From: Cacajao melanocephalus
Taxonomy: Eukaryota > Chordata > Mammalia > Primates > Pitheciidae
Reading direction: 5' to 3'
Assembly: GCA_963573385.1 (NCBI GenBank)
Contig: CAUYLG010070662.1
Span: forward strand, 1-64,000
DNA: 64,000 nt
Below the pieces are notes generated by a model. That model was not told the origin of the DNA and searched no databases. It saw only the letters and a list, made by a program, of their open reading frames with translations. Shown in pieces: positions 57,690 through 64,000 of the stretch (positions are counted from its first letter, which is position 1; each line of letters starts with the position of its first letter). The position numbers were made by a program, and so were the translations under genes.

Positions 57690-57930
57690 AAAACAACATC
57701 AACAATAATAGTAAATATTTACAAAGTTCTTCCTGTGTGCCAGGAGCTCTGCTAAGGGCTTTATGTGCATTTTCTTACTTAATCCTAACAACAACCTTGT
57801 GAGATGCTGTGGTTATTTCCATTTTACAGATGAGGAAACTGAGGCTCCAACTAATTCATCCAAAGTCACACACAGTCAGTGATGGGGCTAGGATCTGAAA
57901 TCAGAACCCAAGTGCAGAACCACAATGACT
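57690..57930 (-). repeat. MIR SINE, antisense, well preserved
   Basis: 'tgtgtgccaggagctctgct', 'acaacaaccttgtgagatgc', 'ttttacagatgaggaaactg' and 'cagtgatggggctaggatct' form one of the best-preserved MIRs here. Confidence 0.95.
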
Positions 57931-57947
57931 TTCAAGGAACTAACTCA

Positions 57948-58590
<643 letters not shown>

Positions 58591-58689
58591 ATCTCCTCTA
58601 ATAGTCTCAGGTTGAGGTAGAAGGACATTTAAGCAGAAGGATTTCAACTTGCAGTGACCAGAGATAAGGGTGGGCAGGGCAGAGCCGGG

Positions 58690-58915
58690 GGTGTGAGAAG
58701 AGATCATTAGGGGATGCAAGAACGGGTAAGATTTCGTAAAATATTATAAACCACACTAAGAAACGGGAACCTTATTCTGAAGGCAAAAGAAAATTATGAA
58801 GTGTTTTAGGATCTTTTCTCTGACTACAGAGTAGAAAGTGAACCAGACAGGCAACAGGGGAAGGATGAATGGAGACAGGGAGACTAGTCAAGAAAACATT
58901 TATAATAACGAAGAA
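58690..58915 (-). repeat. L2 LINE body fragment, antisense
   Basis: 'tgaagtgttttaggatcttt' and 'ggaaggatgaatggagacag' with 'ggagactagtcaag' match the reversed L2 body. Confidence 0.6.
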
Positions 58916-58989
58916 GAGCAATGATGAGGACAGGGGCTCAGGCTAAGGGGCAGTGAGCCCAGAGACAACAGGACAAGTTTCAGAGATAC

Positions 58990-59095
58990 TGTGTTGAACT
59001 CCATTTTATTGACTGAAAAATTGAGTCTTAGGAAACTAAGTCCCCATCATTGTTAAAACTAGGACCCAGACTCTGATTTTTTGATTCTGAGGATC
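58990..59095 (-). repeat. MIR fragment, antisense
   Basis: 'ctccattttattgactgaaa' and 'aactaggacccagactctga' are reversed MIR. Confidence 0.65.
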
Positions 59096-59189
59096 CTTTC
59101 TGGAAACTCATATCCTTTTTTCTAGAATTTTCTCTCTCTCACTTACTTCTGTAACAGTGTGAGTATTACCCTGAGCTACCATCCTGACA

Positions 59190-59375
59190 AATGTTCTAGA
59201 AACATTTTTAATTCTTATAATAATCACCAGATATTATGAGAATTATAATCCTCATTTTGAAATTATGAAATCAGAATTCCAGAAACTCAAAAAAAATTTG
59301 TGTCTATGACCATGTAAATACGAAGTAGCAGAGTCAGGATTTGAACCCAGGCTGTCTGGTTCCAATGCGTGTGTT
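59190..59375 (-). repeat. MIR SINE, antisense
   Basis: 'atcctcattttgaaattatg', 'agtagcagagtcaggatttg' and 'aacccaggctgtctggttcc' are reversed MIR with a well-kept head. Confidence 0.88.
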
Positions 59376-59845
59376 TTTTTCTGGTGTACAATGCCAATCG
59401 CTGATACACCACCATTGGTTTCCCCAAAATTCTACCTGCCCCCTCTCCATTTTATTTTAAGATGTTGGGTTTTACAAATGGAAATAAAAATACCAACTAA
59501 GGAAACCTAGTATGTAATACATTCTTGGATAAAGTTATTTTTGTCCACAAAATTACAGAAGGTTCTGATCAGCAGAAAAGCAGCCAGGAAATTTCATGCT
59601 TTAATAACTTCCAAATATTTTATATTATTATTTACTTATTTTCTCAGGAAGTAAATTCCTCACTTGGAGGAATGAGGGTGGGCAAGACGTGTCCACATTC
59701 ACAGGTATTTATTCTCAAGAAGTGAGGTACCTGTGATTCTAAAAATAGAGGAGTCAAAAGGAAAAAAAATGGTAAGGCACCTGGAAAAACCACAGCCTCC
59801 AATTATTGATTCACTATTGTGGACTATATCCACTAACTTATTTAG
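59376..59845. other. AT-rich unassigned sequence
   Basis: Nothing recognised. Confidence 0.45.
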
Positions 59846-59849
59846 GTGT

Positions 59850-59990
59850 CTCAACCTTTGTAGGAGGGTGATACTTTTATCTCTCTTTTACAAATGGCAA
59901 AACGGATGCCCGGAAAGGTGAAGTGACTAGCCCAGTGTCATCCAGGTGAAAATACAAGAAGACAAGATTCAAACACAGGATCTGTCTGTC
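59850..59990 (-). repeat. MIR SINE, antisense
   Basis: 'ctcttttacaaatggcaaaa', 'aggtgaagtgactagcccag' and 'agattcaaacacaggatctg' are reversed MIR. Confidence 0.85.
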
Positions 59991-60269
59991 ATAAAGTGCT
60001 TTCTGTTTCTGCTGCAATCTACCACATCCTCCTTGATGGTTAGCCTAACTCATCTCTTGCTTTCTCATGACTAATTTTATGAGAAGGTAATGGTTGCAAC
60101 CATTATCAGGGTATAAAATGAGGAGCAGGGCAAACATCACCCCTCCAAGCCTACAGCATTTTCTCCTACCATCTTGCTATCAGAACTTCCACTCTTAGCA
60201 AGTCATCTTTATGAAAGAATGAGAGGAACATTATACTTAGTGTCTGCCCTGGGGCCTAACCCTTGCTCC

Positions 60270-60416
60270 AGCCAGGCACAATGGTACATGCCTGTAGTCC
60301 CAGCTACTTGAGAGGTTGAGGTGGGAGAATAACTTAAGCCCAGGAATTTGAGACCAGACTATGCAACATAGTGAGATCCCATCTCAAAGTAAATAAACAA
60401 ATAAAATAAAATAAAA
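60270..60416 (+). mobile_element. Free left Alu monomer (FLAM), 7SL-like
   Basis: 'gccaggcacaatggtacatg' and 'cctgtagtcccagctacttg', then 'agaccagactatgcaacata' and an (AAATA)n tail, with no right monomer. The 'tgtagtcccagctact' phrase is closer to 7SL RNA and FLAM than to modern Alu. Imperfect flanking repeat TAACCCTTGCT (60257) and TAACCCTCTGCT (60417). Confidence 0.85.
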
Positions 60417-60420
60417 TAAC

Positions 60421-61595
60421 CCTCTGCTGTGCCATAGGTGTGGGACTATGGGCAAACCATTCCCCCTCACTGGTCCTAAGTAACATTATCCTTAAGGTAA
60501 GAAAGTTAGAAGATAACTAGAGGCCCTTCGTGGTTTTACATTTTAGGATGTTAGCAGCTCAGAGGAAACAGACTGGATTAGTTCTCAGAGCAAAGGTGAA
60601 CATATATAGAGCAGAAGAGGCAGTGGTATGAGGCAGGGGAGAGGAAACAGGAAGACTTAAAATAAGGAGTAGGTCTCTAATAGAGGGGCAAGAGGTAGCC
60701 CAAGGTGACAACTCTGCCCCCTTGTCCGCAACCTTGCTGACAAACTTCATCCCCCCTGAAGGACCCAGGGCCCTGGGAGAACATCTATCAGGTGTTATTA
60801 GAATCTGGGGCAAGAAAACGGGAGTAGAAGACAGCCAGTGGCAAATCTTCCAGTCACTCTGAATGCCCTGTGAGACCAGACTGTGCTCAAAACCTGTGCT
60901 TTGCTGCAGAGGCTGCTGAGTTGGTGGCACAGGATGGCCAGCCGTAATTGTAGAACCAGCCTAGTCTTCCCGCTCCCTTTTTCTGGCTGCCATTTTCACA
61001 TGAAAACCATAAAAGATCCCAGAAATGGGAGGTGCACTTAATGGGTTTTTTTGGCACCAAGAAATTAATCTTTTTTAAACCAAAGAGAATTTTTTTTTCT
61101 TTCCTAAAGATCTTTGGCAAACAGGAGCTAAATTGCTTCCAGACCTCATGAAAGGTATTTTGTGCAAACGAGGTGTGATTTACACTTCCTTTAATTAGTC
61201 TGAACCTTGGAAAAAGAGAGAAATAATAGAAAACAAGAGCTATGTAGAAAACAAGTCCAAACAGCCCTAAAATAACAGTTTTGTGAAAGCATCAGTTGAG
61301 GGTGTTAGATGCAGACCAACAACAAAAAGAAATCTTTCTCATTCTGGGAGTGGAGCAATTACCAGTGAATTGAAGTTTTGTTGGACTCTTTTCCCTGGGG
61401 ATGGGGGTGGGGGAAAAGTTTGGCAGAAAGGAGCTTTAGTGTTCTCAGAGTGAGTTTCAAGTTCTGGTTGACCTTCCTTTCGTTAAGCTTCAGTCTTTTC
61501 TGAGGGCATTTGGGGTCTAGGAAGCCAGAGAGTCAGGGAAAGAAAAAGACAGTGCTGCTTGTAATCATGGACATTTTGCCACCAAGCTTGCCTCA
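60421..61595. other. Unassigned, mostly single-copy-like
   Basis: A 123-codon minus frame at 60559-60930 has no recognised domain. T-runs occur at 61047-61100. Nothing else recognised. Confidence 0.4.
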
Positions 61596-61599
61596 GCTG

Positions 61600-61725
61600 G
61601 ATGGCAACATGGCATTTTGGAAGGGGAATGGCCTCTGGAATCATAGACCTGGGTTCAAATTTGACTCTGCCATTTACCACCACTGTGACCTGGAAACTCA
61701 CATTTCCAATCAGTTGACCACTATC
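61600..61725 (+). repeat. MIR SINE, 5' half
   Basis: 'cctctggaatcatagacctg', 'ggttcaaatttgactctgcc' and 'tttaccaccactgtgacctg' are the tRNA-related head and core of a forward MIR. Confidence 0.88.
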
Positions 61726-61839
61726 TTACTTCTTGGAGGCTTCTTTTCCTGGTTTCCTGGTGCCCCAGCTCCTGTGGTCATTCCATCATGTTGCTCCTGC
61801 TTAGTCTTTTGTGCTGGTTTAGGACCATCTGCCAGAAGT

Positions 61840-62170
61840 TAGTTACTAGAGTTGCTCAAGGCTCAGTCTCAAGCCCACTTCTCCTTTTGGTTAGTTGGCT
61901 TTATCAAGATAATGTATAGACATGCCCTGTTTCACCTTTAACCCAACAAGCCCTCATATTCTATTGCCCAGACAGGTCTTCTTCCTTAGTTTTGGTCCTT
62001 ATATACAATTGTCTTGCCACGTTTACTTGGATGTTTCAAAGTACCTCAGATTCAACTTATCCAAAACTGAACTCTGGATCTGCCATCTTTATCAGCTCCA
62101 CTTACCAAGGCTTTCTTTTCTGAATAAAGTTGATTTCATCTCTGCACTGACATATTACATGATCTGAGCC
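61840..62170 (+). repeat. L2 LINE, more 5' portion
   Basis: 'ttggatgtttcaaagtacct', 'cagattcaacttatccaaaa' and 'ctgaactctggatctgccat' are L2 3'-region segments upstream of those usually retained. The 81-codon frame here is not L2 ORF2. Confidence 0.7.
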
Positions 62171-62263
62171 AATCTTGCTTCATCTCTATGCAAAATAGGA
62201 AAGTTGGTTGAGATGGTCTTTGAGCATATCTTGCTCTGACCTTGTGTGGCAACTCCATTGTGA

Positions 62264-62611
<348 letters not shown>

Positions 62612-62639
62612 CATTCATCTCTTTTTAATTGGTTCACTT

Positions 62640-62998
62640 ATAGTCTACCACAATCTCTGGACCCATCCACAGCCTAAGTCCAAGAGTCCTTGTGGGAGTT
62701 TAAGTTTATTCAAATAATACTGGACACAGCAAGAATAGCCGCAGCGGTGAATCTTATCTTTAACTTCATGAATCCAATCCTTTCTATCTATTCTTTTCCC
62801 AGAGAGGTGCAGAGGCGGAGGATAGGGGGCGGGCAGAGAAAAAGAAACAAAAAAACTACCTTTTGGGCAAAAGGAATGGAATGGCCAAGGCTACATTACA
62901 TACCAGCCCAAAAAAAAAAAACAATTTCCATTGACCCTGAGGAATATGAAAGAGGAATGTCAGAAGCCCAGTTTAATTGATAATTTCACTGTCCATAT
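62640..62998. other. Unassigned sequence
   Basis: A 96-codon frame (62690-62980) crosses an A11 run and a GGGCGGG patch; no domain. Confidence 0.4.
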
Positions 62999-62999
62999 G

Positions 63000-63180
63000 T
63001 GAAGAAAGAGCAATGAACCAGAGGAATTGGGCTCAAGGCCCAGCTCTGCCTTCAACATGCTGCTGGACCTAGGATCAGTCTTTACTGTCTCCAGGGCTTA
63101 ATCTTCTTGCTATAGAATGAAGGGATTGTACTGAGTGATTTACATGGGCTATGGCAGCTCTCAGGTTTGTAAAACTGTTT
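63000..63180 (+). repeat. MIR SINE
   Basis: 'ggctcaaggcccagctctgc', 'tgctggacctaggatcagtc' and 'agaatgaagggattgtactg' are forward MIR. Confidence 0.75.
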
Positions 63181-63279
63181 TATAAACTATGAAGAGAATG
63201 AGGGAAGGGTCCAGGGATTCTCCTTTGTAGCTTTCCTAGAAAACCATGCATCTTCCCCATGAAAGGAAGAATACAAATA

Positions 63280-63470
63280 ACAATGGCGGAAATCTACTGA
63301 ATGTCTATTATATGCCTGTGGACATACTAATGCCCATAGTTAACAGTCAAACTAAAACCCAACACAAAGAGAAAGTATTGTATCCAAGGCCACATAACTA
63401 GTAAGTGATAGAACTGAGATTGCAGATCTCAAGCTAATTCCAAGCCTGTGCTGAACACTGTCCTCTTCAT
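63280..63470 (-). repeat. MIR SINE, antisense
   Basis: 'actgaatgtctattatatgc', 'aggccacataactagtaagt' and 'gatagaactgagattgcaga' are reversed MIR. Confidence 0.8.
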
Positions 63471-63509
63471 GTACCTAGCCACTTTTTGTTGTTATTGTAC
63501 CTTTGTTTG

Positions 63510-63650
63510 TTTATTCTTCCATTCACTCATGCTACTAATGTTCCTTAAGTACTTTCTCTGTGCATGAAACTGTGTAAACACAAGTAAGCATGAGAAAAGA
63601 TTTATCAGGAAGTTCACAGTTTAGCAAAAGAAACAAGAAACCGTGATCAG
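63510..63650 (-). repeat. L2 LINE fragment, antisense
   Basis: 'cattcactcatgctactaat', 'agtactttctctgtgcatga' and 'tcaggaagttcacagtttag' are reversed L2. Confidence 0.7.
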
Positions 63651-63659
63651 GAGGTTTAG

Positions 63660-63815
63660 AAAAGTTATCTTTCTTTCCAAAGCACCGTTCTAATTATGTT
63701 TATGATCCTCCTCAAAAGGCTTCAAAGGTTCCCCTTTGCCTACAGGATAAAGGCCAAGTAGCTTAGCCTGTTTTCTAATCCCTCTGAGATCTGGCTCCTG
63801 TCTTGTCTCCTCTCT
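63660..63815 (+). repeat. L2 LINE fragment
   Basis: 'ctcctcaaaaggcttcaaag', 'gcctacaggataaaggccaa' and 'tctgagatctggctcctgtc' are forward L2 body. Confidence 0.8.
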
Positions 63816-63817
63816 AC

Positions 63818-63960
63818 GTCATTCATTCAACAATATTTGTTAAGTGCTAACTATGTGCCAGACCCTGTACTGGAGTCTCGGAATGCAATGCTGAGTGGTA
63901 CAGACTTAGGACCTGCTCTCCTGGAGCCTGCAGATCTTAATAAAATTATCACACTGATAT
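63818..63960 (-). repeat. L2 LINE 3' end, antisense
   Basis: 'tcattcattcaacaatattt', 'aagtgctaactatgtgccag' and 'ctctcctggagcctgcagat' are the reversed L2 terminus. It abuts the preceding forward L2 tail-to-body. Confidence 0.88.
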
Positions 63961-64000
63961 AGAATTAGGCAATTCTTTCAACTTTCAGTGGTCCAGCCCC

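Noticed and set aside
60559..60930. 123-codon minus frame
   Set aside because: No recognised domain, no splice signals and no compositional shift from its surroundings.

Overview
The window looks like ordinary primate, most likely human, non-coding nuclear DNA. The evidence is the set of interspersed repeats: AluJ and AluS SINEs, free left Alu monomers, primate-age L1 3' ends, MaLR LTR elements, a half MADE1, MER5-type hAT elements, and a dense background of mammal-wide MIR and L2 copies. I found no convincing protein-coding gene, tRNA, rRNA, CRISPR array or bacterial/phage feature. Nearly all open reading frames are chance frames through repeats, so the segment is intergenic or a large intron. 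Subfamily names and most repeat edges were judged by eye against remembered consensus patterns and are approximate.

Layout. 1-7 kb: a 370-bp polypurine tract, an AT/CA microsatellite, many MIR/L2 relics (one MIR split by an AluJ), an MLT1-like LTR and a MER5A. 7-10 kb: an island resembling an L1 5' UTR, then a separate 1.7-kb L1 3' end. 10.7-12.8 kb: a local duplication in which about 210 bp (unique flank, MaLR internal start, antisense Alu) occurs twice, 1,260 bp apart. 14.6-18.3 kb: an L1 3' end split by a complete MSTA-type MaLR element (LTR-internal-LTR) with a 5-bp GTATA target duplication. 20-25.5 kb: a GGAA tract, old L1 3' ends, a TA-flanked Tigger-type MITE, a short L1P tail ending in a TA/TG microsatellite, and two Alus. 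25.5-37.5 kb: mostly unique sequence with MIR/MER5/L2 relics, a half MADE1, and a GC-richer block with a 100-codon frame at 36.9 kb. 37.5-52 kb: L2/MIR-dense with four Alus or Alu monomers. 52.2-53.2 kb: a TG-biased stretch leading into a GC-richer block with a strong polypyrimidine-AG site, a 63-nt possible exon and a CTCF-like motif. 53-64 kb: MIR/L2 relics, a hAT-Charlie element, two Alus and one free Alu monomer, ending in alternating L2 fragments.

No genes here work together, and I see no undescribed biological system. The most informative points are the nested MSTA-in-L1 insertion, the local duplication at 10.8/12.0 kb, the isolated L1 5'-UTR-like island, and two weak exon or regulatory candidates near 36.9 and 53.0 kb.
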